From: DATBGO01 sp963840095
GTDB lineage: Bacteria > Actinomycetota > Actinomycetes > Streptosporangiales > Streptosporangiaceae
Assembly (NCBI GenBank): GCA_963840095.1
Contig: CAWIXN010000004.1
Span: 543,239-607,238, forward strand
Length of the DNA stretch: 64,000 nt
Direction: 5' to 3'
Shown here one piece after another: positions 8,527 through 16,834 of the stretch. The notes below the pieces were generated by a model, which worked only from the letters and a program-made list of their open reading frames with translations, had not been told where the DNA came from and searched no databases. The translations under genes and the position numbers were made by a program. How positions within the stretch are numbered: position 1 is the first letter of the stretch; each line of letters starts with the position of its first letter.

Positions 8527-11108
8527 GCGGCATGCTGGTCGAAATTATCCTTGTGGTCGCGGTGCTGGGCGTCGCGATCCTCATTGCGGTGGATGTCTCG
8601 AGGACCCCAGGTGAGGGCTCGGACGCTGAAGGACTGCCGGCCGAAGCCGGGCGGGAGAGCGCCCGCGGCGGGGCGATCGGGGAACCGGCCGGTAGCCGGC
8701 TCGGCGGTGCACCGCAGGAGGCTGGCTCGAGTCGACACCGGTCTAGCGCATTCGATCAGTCGGCCAGCGGCCGCAAGCGCACTCCGGCCGCGCCGGATGC
8801 GCCGCGTAAGACCTCACGCCGTGCGCTGAGGAACTGGCGGGTTCGCTCGCGTCTGGTCCTGCTCGTCATCATCCCGAGTGTCACCGCCGTGGTTTTCGGC
8901 GGGATCCAGATCGCTTCCTTGCTGCACAGCGCGTCGATGCATTCGTCGGTCCGCTCGGTGCACGACCGGGCGATCACGACGCTGGTCTTTGACTGCGCTG
9001 TGGTAATTCTCGTCCTCGCCCTGGCGCTGGCGTTCACGGTGATTGTCGGTCGGTCCATGGTGCAGCCGCTGCGCACGCTGCGCGCCGAGGCGCTGGATGT
9101 GGCCGAGGTGCGGCTGCCAGAGGAAGTGCGCCGCATCAGCGAGACCGACGGCGAAGACGTATCGCTTGATGTGCAGCCGATCGATGTGGATTCATCGGAC
9201 GAGATCGGCCAGGTGGCGCGGGCCTTTGACCAGGTGCACCAGGAGGCTCTGCGGCTGGCCGCTAACGAGGCCGCGCTACGCGGGAACGTGAACGCGATGT
9301 TCGTCAACCTGTCCCGCCGGAGCCAGTCCCTCGTGGAACGGCAGATCCGCCTGATTGATGATCTTGAACAAGGAGAGCAGGACGCTGAGCGCCTGGCGAA
9401 CCTGTTCAAGATGGACCACCTCGCCACTCGCATGCGGCGCAACTCAGAGAACCTGCTCGTGCTCGCCGGACATGACCTGTCCAGCCGCTGGAACCAGCCG
9501 GTGGCGCTGGTGGACGTGCTCCGGGCGGCCGTATCCGAGATCGAGGAATACGAGCGGGTATCACTGAACATGCAGCCGGGCATCGCGGTGCGCGGGCCGG
9601 CCGTCAATGACGTGGTCCACCTGCTCGCCGAGCTGGCCGAGAACGCGACGTCGCTGTCCTCGGCCGATACGCCGGTCAATATCTCCGGGCACCTGCTGAA
9701 CAGCGGCGGGGTACTGGTGGACATCACCGACCAGGGCGTCGGCATGGGCGCGGAAGAGATGGCGCACGCGAACTGGCGGCTCGACAACCCGCCGGTGGTG
9801 GATGTCGCCGTTTCCCGGCGCATGGGATTGTTCGTCGTCGGGCGGCTCGCCGCGCGGCACGGCATCAGGGTCCGGCTGCGCCCGGCTGCGTCCGGCGGGC
9901 TGACCGCCCTGGTCTGGCTGCCTGACGAAGTGATCACACACGAGGAAGCGGTGGCGCCCGGGTTCGGCAGCTTCGGCACCGCGAGACCGGGACCTGGCCA
10001 GCTGGAAGCCGAGCTGGCCGGGCTCACCCACGCGGACTGGCCCGATCCCGACCGCGCCCACGCGGAGCAGGAGGTAAGCGCCGCGAGGACGCCCAAATTC
10101 GCCCCGCTGCTCGTCAACGCGCAGGACCCGGCGCTCGGGCCGCGGCGGGTACCTGGAGCGGGTTCGCGACCTGGCCAGTCCTGGTCGGCTACCGGCCCGC
10201 TGCCGGTTTTCGCTGCCGAGCCGCCGGCCTTCGGAGCGAGCGGGCCGCCCGATCCCGGGCCGCCGTCCGCGGTGATCGGCGAGGATGCTGAGGCCACCAG
10301 ACCGGAGCTGGAGACCGCCAGCCGGGAGGCCGAGGGCATCGGCGAGCCCCCCGCTGGGGAGCGTGCGGCGAGCTATGAGGAGGCGGTCCCGGAGGCGGAC
10401 GCCAGTGAGTCGATGGCGCCCAGCGCGTTTGGGGTCGGCGACGATGCCTTTGGTGACGGTGCTTTTGGTGACGGTGCTTTCGGTGACGGTGCCATCGGAG
10501 ACGGAGCCTTCGGAGGCGACCGGGCCATCGGAGGTGATGAGGCGTTCGGGACCGGATCGCGGTCGGTCACCGGGTCCCCGTTGGCTCCGTTCGCGGGCGG
10601 GAACGAGTCCGCTACAGGCGGTCCGGACCAGGCAGAGCTCGCCGATGCCTCCGCGGCTGCGTCGTCCGCCTTCAGCTGGGAGATGCCGGCTACCAACGGC
10701 GAGGTTATCGTGCCGCCCGCCGAGAGCCTCGCGGAAGAGAACCGGCTGCCTATCTTCGAGGCAGTGGAGTCGGACTGGTTCAGGCACGGACGCAACGCGT
10801 TCGGCTGGTCTGGCGATGCGGACGAGCCCGAGACCGAGACCAGCTGGACCTCGCCGGCCGACGAGGGCTGGCGTGCGGCCGAGGCCGTGCCTACGCCGTC
10901 CTCGGGCGGCCTGACCCCTGCCGGGCTTCCCAAGCGGGTGCCGCAGGCGAATCTGGTTCCCGGAGCCGCTGCGAGTTCGCGGACACAGGCGCCGGTCAGA
11001 TCGGCTGCTGCGACACGTGAGCGCTTCGCCAGCTTCCAGCGAGGTGTCCAGGAAGGCCGGGCCGCGGCGAGTGCAGGGACAAGCCCTGGGCAGGACGAGA
11101 CTTCCTGA
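8523..11108 (+). CDS. cvnA: Conservon protein CvnA: membrane sensor kinase-like ATPase
   Basis: First gene of a Cvn-type conservon. Of 861 residues, one hydrophobic segment lies at about 4-25, and two more follow a basic stretch (LVLLVIIPSVTAVVFGGIQI near 115-140, and AVVILVLALALAFTVIVG near 155-180). A HAMP-like linker comes next. The GHKL ATPase domain spans about 330-470, with N box LLAELAENATS (Asn kept), G1 box DITDQGVGMG and a later GLFVVGRLA block. The remaining ~370 residues are a low-complexity acidic, Gly/Ala/Pro-rich tail with a pentapeptide repeat. In known conservons CvnA anchors CvnB, CvnC and the GTPase CvnD at the membrane. Start is GTG 8523; ATG 8532 is the alternative. Confidence 0.88.
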   Translation: MSGMLVEIILVVAVLGVAILIAVDVSRTPGEGSDAEGLPAEAGRESARGGAIGEPAGSRLGGAPQEAGSSRHRSSAFDQSASGRKRTPAAPDAPRKTSRRALRNWRVRSRLVLLVIIPSVTAVVFGGIQIASLLHSASMHSSVRSVHDRAITTLVFDCAVVILVLALALAFTVIVGRSMVQPLRTLRAEALDVAEVRLPEEVRRISETDGEDVSLDVQPIDVDSSDEIGQVARAFDQVHQEALRLAANEAALRGNVNAMFVNLSRRSQSLVERQIRLIDDLEQGEQDAERLANLFKMDHLATRMRRNSENLLVLAGHDLSSRWNQPVALVDVLRAAVSEIEEYERVSLNMQPGIAVRGPAVNDVVHLLAELAENATSLSSADTPVNISGHLLNSGGVLVDITDQGVGMGAEEMAHANWRLDNPPVVDVAVSRRMGLFVVGRLAARHGIRVRLRPAASGGLTALVWLPDEVITHEEAVAPGFGSFGTARPGPGQLEAELAGLTHADWPDPDRAHAEQEVSAARTPKFAPLLVNAQDPALGPRRVPGAGSRPGQSWSATGPLPVFAAEPPAFGASGPPDPGPPSAVIGEDAEATRPELETASREAEGIGEPPAGERAASYEEAVPEADASESMAPSAFGVGDDAFGDGAFGDGAFGDGAIGDGAFGGDRAIGGDEAFGTGSRSVTGSPLAPFAGGNESATGGPDQAELADASAAASSAFSWEMPATNGEVIVPPAESLAEENRLPIFEAVESDWFRHGRNAFGWSGDADEPETETSWTSPADEGWRAAEAVPTPSSGGLTPAGLPKRVPQANLVPGAAASSRTQAPVRSAAATRERFASFQRGVQEGRAAASAGTSPGQDETS
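10446..10513 (+). repeat. 15-bp tandem repeat inside cvnA
   Basis: Four full and one partial 15-bp units (pattern GCYTTYGGTGACGGT) encode repeated AFGDG pentapeptides in the disordered C-terminal tail of CvnA. Third-base changes separate the copies, so the peptide repeat is conserved better than the DNA. Confidence 0.8.
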
Positions 11109-11240
11109 TGTGGGGTGGCACTCGATCTGGAGGAATGGTCATGCTCAGGCCACGAACGCAGTTGTGTCGGCTTACGTGAGCAGCCCGCGTCTGACTGCGT
11201 GGGAACTACTGATCAGCCGACCTGAAAGGAAGGAGCGCTC

Positions 11241-11675
11241 GTGAGTCCGCTAGTGCGCCCCGCACAGGACCTGAACTGGCTCATCACGAACTTCGTGGAG
11301 CGGGTACCGTCCGTCGCGCACGCCATCGTTGTCTCGTCCGATGGGCTTCCGATGGCGTTCTCGCAGGGGTTCCCCGCGGATCGCGTCGACCAGCTGGCGG
11401 CTGTCACCTCGGGCCTGACCAGCCTGACCCAGGGCGCGGCCCGGGTCTTCGAGGGCGGTGCGGTGACCCAGACGGTCGTGGAGATGCAGCGCGGCCTGCT
11501 GATCGTGATGGCGATCAGCGACGGCTCAAGCCTCGCGGTGCTGGCAGCGGCCGATTGTGACATGGGCCTGGTCGCCTACGAGATGACGCTACTCGTTGAA
11601 CGAGTCGGCAGCGCACTCACCCCTGATGTGCGCGGCGGCTTGCCGTCTGGCTGGCGCAAGGATGGCGCACTATGA
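11241..11675 (+). CDS. cvnB: Conservon protein CvnB: roadblock/LC7 protein
   Basis: 144-residue roadblock/LC7-fold protein, the usual second conservon member. Features match the family: NWLITNFVERVPSVAHAIVVSSDG at the start (the loop before the first strands), then a helix with DQLAAVTSGLTSL and a final hydrophobic strand region. In other conservons CvnB binds the CvnA-CvnD complex and is thought to modulate the GTPase. GTG start at 11241 with a clear ribosome site (AAGGAAGGAG). It lies 132 bp after cvnA; the gap holds no gene. Confidence 0.92.
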   Translation: MSPLVRPAQDLNWLITNFVERVPSVAHAIVVSSDGLPMAFSQGFPADRVDQLAAVTSGLTSLTQGAARVFEGGAVTQTVVEMQRGLLIVMAISDGSSLAVLAAADCDMGLVAYEMTLLVERVGSALTPDVRGGLPSGWRKDGAL

Positions 11676-11687
11676 CGGGAGATACAG

Positions 11688-12161
11688 GTGTCAACCCCGG
11701 GCAAGGATGACTGGCTGCCGGTGAACGGCGGGCGTCCCCCCGGCCTGGGCAGGACGGATCCGCCGTCTGGCGGCGCCAGCGTTCCTGGCCCGCGTGATTC
11801 CGGACAGTTCCAAGCGAGGAGCCTCAGGAGCGCCCTGGTCCGGCCGTACGCGGTAACGGGAGGCAGGACAAAGCCGAGGTATCAGCTACAGATCGAGGCG
11901 ATGGTCGCCGCCTCCCACTACGAGGCAAGAGATCTGTCGGCGCTCAGCCCCGAATGCCAGGCCATCCTGGGATTCTGCCGCGACTGGCGCTCGGTCGCGG
12001 AGATCTCCGCGGTGCTCAGGATGCCGCTCGGCGTCGCTCGTGTGCTCATCGCAGACATGGCGGCGGAAGGACTGGTCCGGATTCACCAGCTTGACCACGC
12101 GAGCGGCCGACCGGATCTCAATTTGCTCGAAAGGGTGCTCAGTGGACTTCGCAAGCTCTAA
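11688..12161 (+). CDS. cvnC: Conservon protein CvnC: DUF742 protein
   Basis: 157-residue DUF742 protein, third member of the conservon. An N-terminal Gly/Pro-rich linker of about 50 residues is followed by VRPYAVTGGRTKPRYQLQIE, the family signature, and a winged-helix-like part with ILGFCRDWRSVAEIS and LGVARVLIADMAAEGLV. GTG start 12 bp after cvnB. Its last 20 bases overlap cvnD in another frame, so the two are probably translationally coupled. DUF742 proteins bridge the CvnB-CvnD complex; details are unknown. Confidence 0.92.
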   Translation: MSTPGKDDWLPVNGGRPPGLGRTDPPSGGASVPGPRDSGQFQARSLRSALVRPYAVTGGRTKPRYQLQIEAMVAASHYEARDLSALSPECQAILGFCRDWRSVAEISAVLRMPLGVARVLIADMAAEGLVRIHQLDHASGRPDLNLLERVLSGLRKL

Positions 12162-12741
12162 GACCACCGCCGACGAGGAGATGGACGCCGCGATGACGTC
12201 CGTCAAGATCGTCGTTGCTGGCGGTTTCGGCGTGGGCAAGACCACTTTCGTCGGCTCAGTCTCAGAGATCACTCCGCTGACCACCGAAGCGGTCATGACC
12301 TCAGCGAGCGCCGACGTTGACGACCTGTCGCACACCCCGGAGAAGACGACCACGACAGTGGCGATGGACTTCGGCCGGCTCACCCTCGACGCCGGGCTGA
12401 TCCTCTACCTGTTCGGCACCCCGGGCCAGCACAGGTTCTGGTTCATGTGGGATGACCTGATCCATGGCGCGATCGGAGCGGTCGTCCTGGTGGACACGCG
12501 CAGGCTCGCGGACTCGTTCCCGGCCGTTGACTACTTCGAATCGGCCGGGCTGCCGTTCATCATCGCTATCAACGGCTTCCATGGCGACTTCCCGCACAGC
12601 GCGGCTGACGTGCAGGACGCGTTGTCCGTCAGCCCGCATGTCCCCGTGGTCGAATGTGACGCGCGGGAACGGAACTCGACCAAGGCCGCGCTGATCGCTT
12701 TGGTCGAGCACGCGATGGCCATGCAGCTCAGCCCTCGGTAG
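12142..12741 (+). CDS. cvnD: Conservon protein CvnD: small GTPase
   Basis: 199-residue Ras-like GTPase closing the conservon. P-loop GGFGVGKTT (about residues 28-36); G3 is FGTPGQHRF, where the usual DxxG is replaced by TPGQ as is normal in this family; G4 NGFHGD stands in for NKxD. I chose GTG 12142, which gives VDFASSK, the usual CvnD N-terminus, rather than the open frame start at 12040; it overlaps cvnC by 20 bp. Together cvnABCD form a membrane-associated, G-protein-like signalling unit. The P450 (cvnE) often found after cvnD is absent here; a tRNA follows. Confidence 0.93.
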   Translation: MDFASSKTTADEEMDAAMTSVKIVVAGGFGVGKTTFVGSVSEITPLTTEAVMTSASADVDDLSHTPEKTTTTVAMDFGRLTLDAGLILYLFGTPGQHRFWFMWDDLIHGAIGAVVLVDTRRLADSFPAVDYFESAGLPFIIAINGFHGDFPHSAADVQDALSVSPHVPVVECDARERNSTKAALIALVEHAMAMQLSPR

Positions 12742-12859
12742 GCTGGGTAGCCAGGGTCCCGGCCGGGCGACTCGCCGGATGCGGTGCGTCGGTCGGGCTG
12801 CCAGGCCCCGGTGTAATGTTCCATCGGCCGCCAGGGGCGTTGGCTTCAGGTGGTCGCCA

Positions 12860-12933
12860 GGGGCGGTAGCTCAGCCGGTCAGAGCAGCGGACTCATAATC
12901 CGCCGGTCGTGGGTTCGAGCCCCACCCGCCCCA
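12860..12933 (+). tRNA. tRNA with CAU anticodon (Met elongator or Ile2)
   Basis: 74-nt cloverleaf: acceptor GGGGCGG/CCGCCCC, D stem GCTC/GAGC, anticodon stem GCGGA/TCCGC with loop CTCATAA (anticodon CAT), T arm GTGGG-TTCGAGC-CCCAC, discriminator A. The 3' CCA is not encoded. A CAU anticodon can be elongator Met or, after lysidine modification, Ile2; I cannot decide by eye. A broken integrase gene ending 141 bp downstream suggests its 3' end was an attachment site. Confidence 0.95.
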
Positions 12934-13073
12934 CAGCTTGAAAGTCCTGGTCATGCCCGTCTGACCTGCAGATTCGCGGCCTTCTCCTGATCTTGTGCCG
13001 CGCTGCTCTTGTGCGACTGTATGTGGTCTCAGGTGGCCAGATGCAGGTCGCTGTGCCCAATACGTGCCCAAGT

Positions 13074-14460
13074 TCAGTCCTGGCTCAGCGCCTCGGAGAT
13101 CCGGCGCTTGGCGAGCTCGTCCTGGCCGACGACGCACTTGGCGTAGATCCGCAGTAGCACGTCGACGCTGTGCCCGGCCCATTCGGCGACCTGGGTCGGG
13201 TAGACGCCTCCGTTGAGCCACGTGGACAGACATGCGTGGCGTAGGTCGTAGGGCCGCCGGGCCAGGGAGAGGCCTGCTCCGCTGGCGTGAGGGCCGCCTG
13301 GCGAGCTTTGATCCACGCGCGCCGATAGGTGATCGTGGGCAGTTCGCCACCGCGAACGCCGCTGAAGAGGCGGCCGTCCAAGGTGGTGCCGAGCGCAAGG
13401 TGCTCGCGGAGCAGCCTCGTCAGCTCGGGATGGACCGGCACTATGCGGCTATCGCCCTCCGGGCGGTGCTTGAGCTGCCGACGCTCTCGGGTACTTCCGT
13501 CATCGGTCCAGTCCGCGCCTGCATCGGGCGTCGCGCTCCGCAGCTGCAGCTCGCCCCATGCCTGTTCATCTTGCGTCCTTGAAGCTTGGGACGGTAGGAC
13601 GAGGTCCTCCGCGCGCAGATTGATCGCTTCCTCGGGGCGCAGCCCCGCGTAGTACATAACCGCGAAGAAGGCGACGAGCGTTGGCCCGCTCGGCTGCTGG
13701 TCGCGCACCGCAGCCAGCAGAGCTCGCGCCTGACGCGGGTTCACGACACTGCGCCGGTCCACCTGGCTCGAGACTCTCGGCGCAGTCCATTTGAGTGTCC
13801 GGATCGGGTTGCCGTCGAGCAGGCCTAGCTCAATCGCGTAGTCCATCGCGTTGGCCAGGATCGTGCGATTCCGCCGCGCTGTGCTCGCGGCCGCACTCCT
13901 GCCGTCGAGCCGACCGGTGGCCTGGTCGAGTACCCGGCGCGCGACGGCTGCCTCGGCCAGTGCCGACATCGGGACGCTGTTGTGGGCAACCCAGGCGAGG
14001 ACCTCAGCGACGTCCTCGGGTGGATCGGCCCGCTGCTTGGTGTTGAACCCGTACCGAAGCAGGGCGCGGCGGACAGCAGCGTCGTCTGGGCGCCCGCGTG
14101 CTTCAGACAGCAACGCAGGGGAGGCAGCGATCAGTGCTCGTGCGATGTCCTTGCGGTACTTAGCCGAGGCCAGCTTCCACTTCATGTCGACATAGCGGCA
14201 GGCAAACTCGTACCAGCTGACGGCGGTCCTGCTGCGCTCCCACGACGTAGGCCTGCCAGTGATGACACTGATGCTTCGCCCTTGCGCGTCGCGATCAACA
14301 GCGAGCTGCGGAAACTGTCGGCCTGGGCAGCAGTGCGGAAGCCTTCCTTCCAGAGCCTGCTACTCACCTTCCAGCGCACCTTGTATGTGGTGACTCGGCT
14401 GCCCTTGTACCTTCGCCCGCCATTCGTAGAACGTGCGGCGGCTGACGCCGAGATCGGCAC
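13074..14460 (-). pseudogene. Tyrosine-type integrase, broken in two places
   Basis: Site-specific tyrosine recombinase of the actinomycete integrative-element type, split over three frames. The N-terminal piece (about 14440-14270, TYKVRWKV...ADSFRSSLL...RKGEA) continues after a frame change near 14270 into the core (WERSRTAVSWYEFACRYVD, MDYAIELGLLDGNPIRTLKW, and YYAGLRPEEA with the first catalytic Arg). A second change near 13290 leads to the C-terminal piece ending at 13074 (YDLRHACLS, AEWAGHS, LRIYAK with the nucleophile Tyr). All catalytic residues exist, but not in one frame. It sits next to the tRNA, as expected for an element that used that tRNA as attB. Confidence 0.85.
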
Positions 14461-14524
14461 ACACGTCTGCGATCGTGAGCTTGTCTAGCTCACGGACTCC
14501 GCGGCCGTGCTCAGCGCCGGACAC
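14360..14524 (-). pseudogene. Excisionase-like helix-turn-helix stub
   Basis: 54-residue frame from GTG 14524 with a MerR/excisionase-type helix-turn-helix: LDKLTIADVCADLGVSRRTF then YEWRAK. In intact integrative elements this is followed by a wing (often KGRAP...LRIRRSELDRW) before the stop. Here it runs instead into the integrase N-terminal region in another frame and stops at 14360. The excisionase 3' half and the integrase 5' end therefore seem fused by a deletion. Confidence 0.6.
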
Positions 14525-15001
14525 GTCTCGCGCTCCGCACCGCCAGACCGCACCGGCTGACTGGCGCGCATCGCCAGACCGACCGGCACAGCCGCTCGTC
14601 CATTGTGGTCTCCTTCCGGATCAGGTCCCGAACGCATGATCCCGTCCTTGGATTCATGCACTCCGCGCGATTGTACGAGCCAGCCCGCGGGCTCCCCTAA
14701 GTTGGCACGCTCGGCCCGGGCCGCATAAGGCCGAGTGCCGGGCGCTTGCCATAAGTGATCGGGGTGACTCCCCGCAATGGTGCGGACATTCTCCGCACAG
14801 AAATGCCCTTCAATATTCTGCCGACGCCCTAGACCTTCAGGTCGGCGCCTTTGGCGTGTCTTGCCGCTCCGCTCCACCAATGTGCAGCAAGCGCCGACAG
14901 TATGCAACCGAAGCCCGATCGCCACTTAGCGACCGCCATTGTCCGTGAGCGTCCGTAGAAGACCGTTACTGTCCGCCGGTAGGCCTCAGCACCACGCCAA
15001 A
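14525..15001. other. Intergenic region
   Basis: No convincing gene. A long minus-strand frame (14925-14485) has no recognisable motif or good ribosome site. The stretch is less GC-rich than its neighbours and ends at a CRP-like dyad. Confidence 0.5.
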
Positions 15002-15017
15002 TGTGATCTAAATCACA
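15002..15017. promoter_or_regulatory. CRP/FNR-type operator candidate
   Basis: TGTGATCTAAATCACA matches the TGTGA-N6-TCACA consensus exactly and lies within an 18-bp dyad (ATGTGAT, 4-base centre, ATCACAT). It is 68 bases upstream of the start of the helix-turn-helix gene at 15085, a normal distance for promoter control. The regulator itself is not in the window. Confidence 0.55.
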
Positions 15018-15084
15018 TCAGGGATGTCTGCTAGCACGGTTCAGTCAGGACCGGATTGTCGGCCCCACTGCGCATGCTGGTTGG

Positions 15085-15408
15085 GTGAGCCAGTCGAAGC
15101 AGAAGGCGGCGCGTCGGGCCAGAAAGGTTCAGCCGGATCGGCGCGATCGGGCCGCCACGGCCCAGCTAGATCCTGCGGGGCGAGTCAGCCAGCTGCCCGA
15201 GACCAGGCTGCTTGAGCGAATCGGGCAGGCGCGGATCGAGCGAGACGAAGCCGAGGAAGAACTGGCGATCCTCATCGAGGCTGCCGTCAGCCAAGGCGTC
15301 GGCTGGCCGCAGATCGCTACGCAGCTGGGCGTGACCAGGCAAGCTGCTCGCCAGCAGTACCAGCGCCGACACCCCAGTGGTGCCAGACATCAGGGCCACG
15401 TGGCATAG
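15085..15408 (+). CDS. Small helix-turn-helix protein
   Basis: 107 residues. A basic N-terminal arm (QSKQKAARRARK) and a predicted coiled-coil (LLERIGQARIERDEAEEELAI) precede a C-terminal helix-turn-helix (GVGWPQIATQLGVTRQAARQ). Similar proteins (coiled coil plus the GWPEIAxxLGVTRQAARQ motif) are common in actinobacteria and are presumed DNA-binding. GTG start at 15085. A perfect CRP-type site lies just upstream. It stands alone between the two integrase remnants, so it may be cargo of the former element. Confidence 0.7.
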   Translation: MSQSKQKAARRARKVQPDRRDRAATAQLDPAGRVSQLPETRLLERIGQARIERDEAEEELAILIEAAVSQGVGWPQIATQLGVTRQAARQQYQRRHPSGARHQGHVA

Positions 15409-16059
15409 CCCAGCGGCCAACGTGTAAAGCATCAACTGGAACTCGTGAACATCCGTTGTCGAGTCACGACGAGTACTGATGCTCGGCCAGAGGCCCGCTG
15501 ACCAGGCACGACGGCAAAGATCGCCGCTCCGACAACAAGCGTTGTCGGAGCTGTGACAACTTTCTCTACGTCTTCAAGGGCGCGCCTGGCGGCGCGCCAA
15601 CCGTCCGGCCCGGGCCAGACGCAGGCAGGAGCCGCGGGAACATCGGGGGAGTGTGCGTGACCAGCGCCGGGATGCCACCGTGTCCAGGGCGGGGCTGCGG
15701 GGGAGCGCCGCGCGGGGTGCGTCGGCCAGCCGCGCCCTACGGGCGGAAGCCCACCGGGCGCGGCGCCGCCGCCGGTCAACTGGCCCGCATCCGCAGGCCG
15801 GTGGCTGGCGCGGGCACGCTGCCCCGATGGTCGCGACTGCACATCTGACCGGGGCGTCCTCCGCGCCGGGCATCCTCTCGCCGCGCAAGATCACCGTCAA
15901 GGGCGCGCCCAAGGGCGCGTCCCTTCGGGCAGACCCTTGACCGTGATCTTCCCCAGCAAGGCCCCGGCACCTATCAGGAGGACGAGGGGAAGGCGGCATC
16001 AATACGCTCACCCCGCCTGCGTGAACTAGGCACCGCCGCACGCGCAGTCTAGCCCAAGG
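15409..16059. other. Intergenic region with long inverted repeat
   Basis: About 650 bp without a supported gene. Frames on both strands here are Arg/Ala/Gly-rich shadows without motifs. The only clear structure is the inverted repeat at 15887-15950. Confidence 0.5.
15887..15950. repeat. 17-bp inverted repeat around a GC-rich inner palindrome
   Basis: Left arm AAGATCACCGTCAAGGG (15887-15903) and right arm CCCTTGACCGTGATCTT (15934-15950) pair at 16 of 17 positions. The 30-base interval contains a second palindrome (GCGCCCAAGGGCGC). It could be a bidirectional terminator, a small mobile repeat (MITE-like) or a recombination site. There is no T-tract after either arm. Confidence 0.7.
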
Positions 16060-16422
16060 CTAGCCCTTCTCCTGCCCCTCCGTCGTATCGGGGGAGGCGG
16101 CCTCGGCCCGGTTGATGAGGTCGTCGCGCTGCTGGCTGACTGCGGCCGTTTCACGACGGGACTGTTCGAGATCGCGGCGCGAGTCACGGCCGCGGCGCGA
16201 GGTGCGGCGCGCACCGGTCAACAGCAGGCTCAGCCCGAGCATGGCGAGAGCACCGACCACGATGCCGTAGAGGAACAGCGTGCCGGTGGAGCCGGTCACG
16301 TGGTAGCCGAACACCGCGAACCCGTGAGTGAGCACATGCGCGCTGCCAGCGTTGCTGAGCACACCGGCCACACCCACGACGACAGCCGCGACCAGAATGA
16401 TTAGCCCAAGGATGACGATCAC
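16060..16422 (-). CDS. Small two-helix membrane protein
   Basis: 120 residues: hydrophobic segment 1 (IVILGLIILVAAVVVGVAGV, about residues 2-21), a short Gly/His-rich loop, segment 2 (LFLYGIVVGALAMLGLSLLL, about 48-67), then a basic, charged cytoplasmic tail (RRTSRRGRDSRRDLEQSRRE) ending in acidic residues. I chose GTG 16422 because AAGGAG lies six bases upstream; the open frame extends 27 codons further. The next upstream gene, also a small membrane protein, ends 25 bp away, so the two are probably co-transcribed. Function unknown. Confidence 0.7.
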   Translation of the reverse strand: MIVILGLIILVAAVVVGVAGVLSNAGSAHVLTHGFAVFGYHVTGSTGTLFLYGIVVGALAMLGLSLLLTGARRTSRRGRDSRRDLEQSRRETAAVSQQRDDLINRAEAASPDTTEGQEKG

Positions 16423-16447
16423 GACGTGCTCCTTGAAACCTACAGCC

Positions 16448-16684
16448 CTACCGGGCCCGGGGCAGGCGCGGGTAGCGGTCCACGAAAACGAAGACGGCGG
16501 CACCGATCACAAGACCCAGCACAGCCACCAGCCACAGCGGCATGACCTTGGCGAGGATGCCGCCGACCACGAAGGCGGCGAACAAGGCGACCGCGATCGC
16601 GTAAGGAGTCATAGCCACGGGCCGCCGCGTGCCCGGCTTGGGGTTCTTTTGATCCGGCGCGGGGTCCGTCACCACAGTCGCCAT
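16448..16684 (-). CDS. Small membrane protein
   Basis: About 78 residues with a Pro/Lys-rich N-terminal ~30 residues and two hydrophobic segments (AIAVALFAAFVVGGILAKVM and LWLVAVLGLVIGAAVFVFV) before a short basic end (DRYPRLPRAR). The ATG at 16684 directly abuts GGCAGGAG, too close for that box, so one of the two GTG codons 9-12 bases further in may be the real start. Probably in one transcript with the membrane protein downstream. Function unknown. Confidence 0.6.
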   Translation of the reverse strand: MATVVTDPAPDQKNPKPGTRRPVAMTPYAIAVALFAAFVVGGILAKVMPLWLVAVLGLVIGAAVFVFVDRYPRLPRAR

Positions 16685-16834
16685 CTCCTGCCAGCATGTT
16701 CGCTGTCTCAATTACGAGCATACTGCCCAGTACCAGAGCGTGCCTGCAAGAGACCCCCATGCACTCCCGGGGCTGTGCCACATCCGTGCCAGAACGGGGC
16801 GGGCGGAGAGTGCACCAGCGGTCACTCGGGAGAC

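Noticed and set aside
2495..12741. P450 as the CvnE member of the conservon
   Set aside because: It lies upstream and is separated by a permease and a STAND gene on the other strand; conservon P450s follow cvnD.
14485..14925. 146-codon minus-strand frame upstream of the integrase
   Set aside because: No recognisable motif. It partly covers the helix-turn-helix frame, which is the better coding candidate in that stretch.
15574..16041. Overlapping frames on both strands (15653-15940 plus, 16041-15574 minus)
   Set aside because: Low-complexity Arg/Ala/Gly sequence, with the long inverted repeat running through both.
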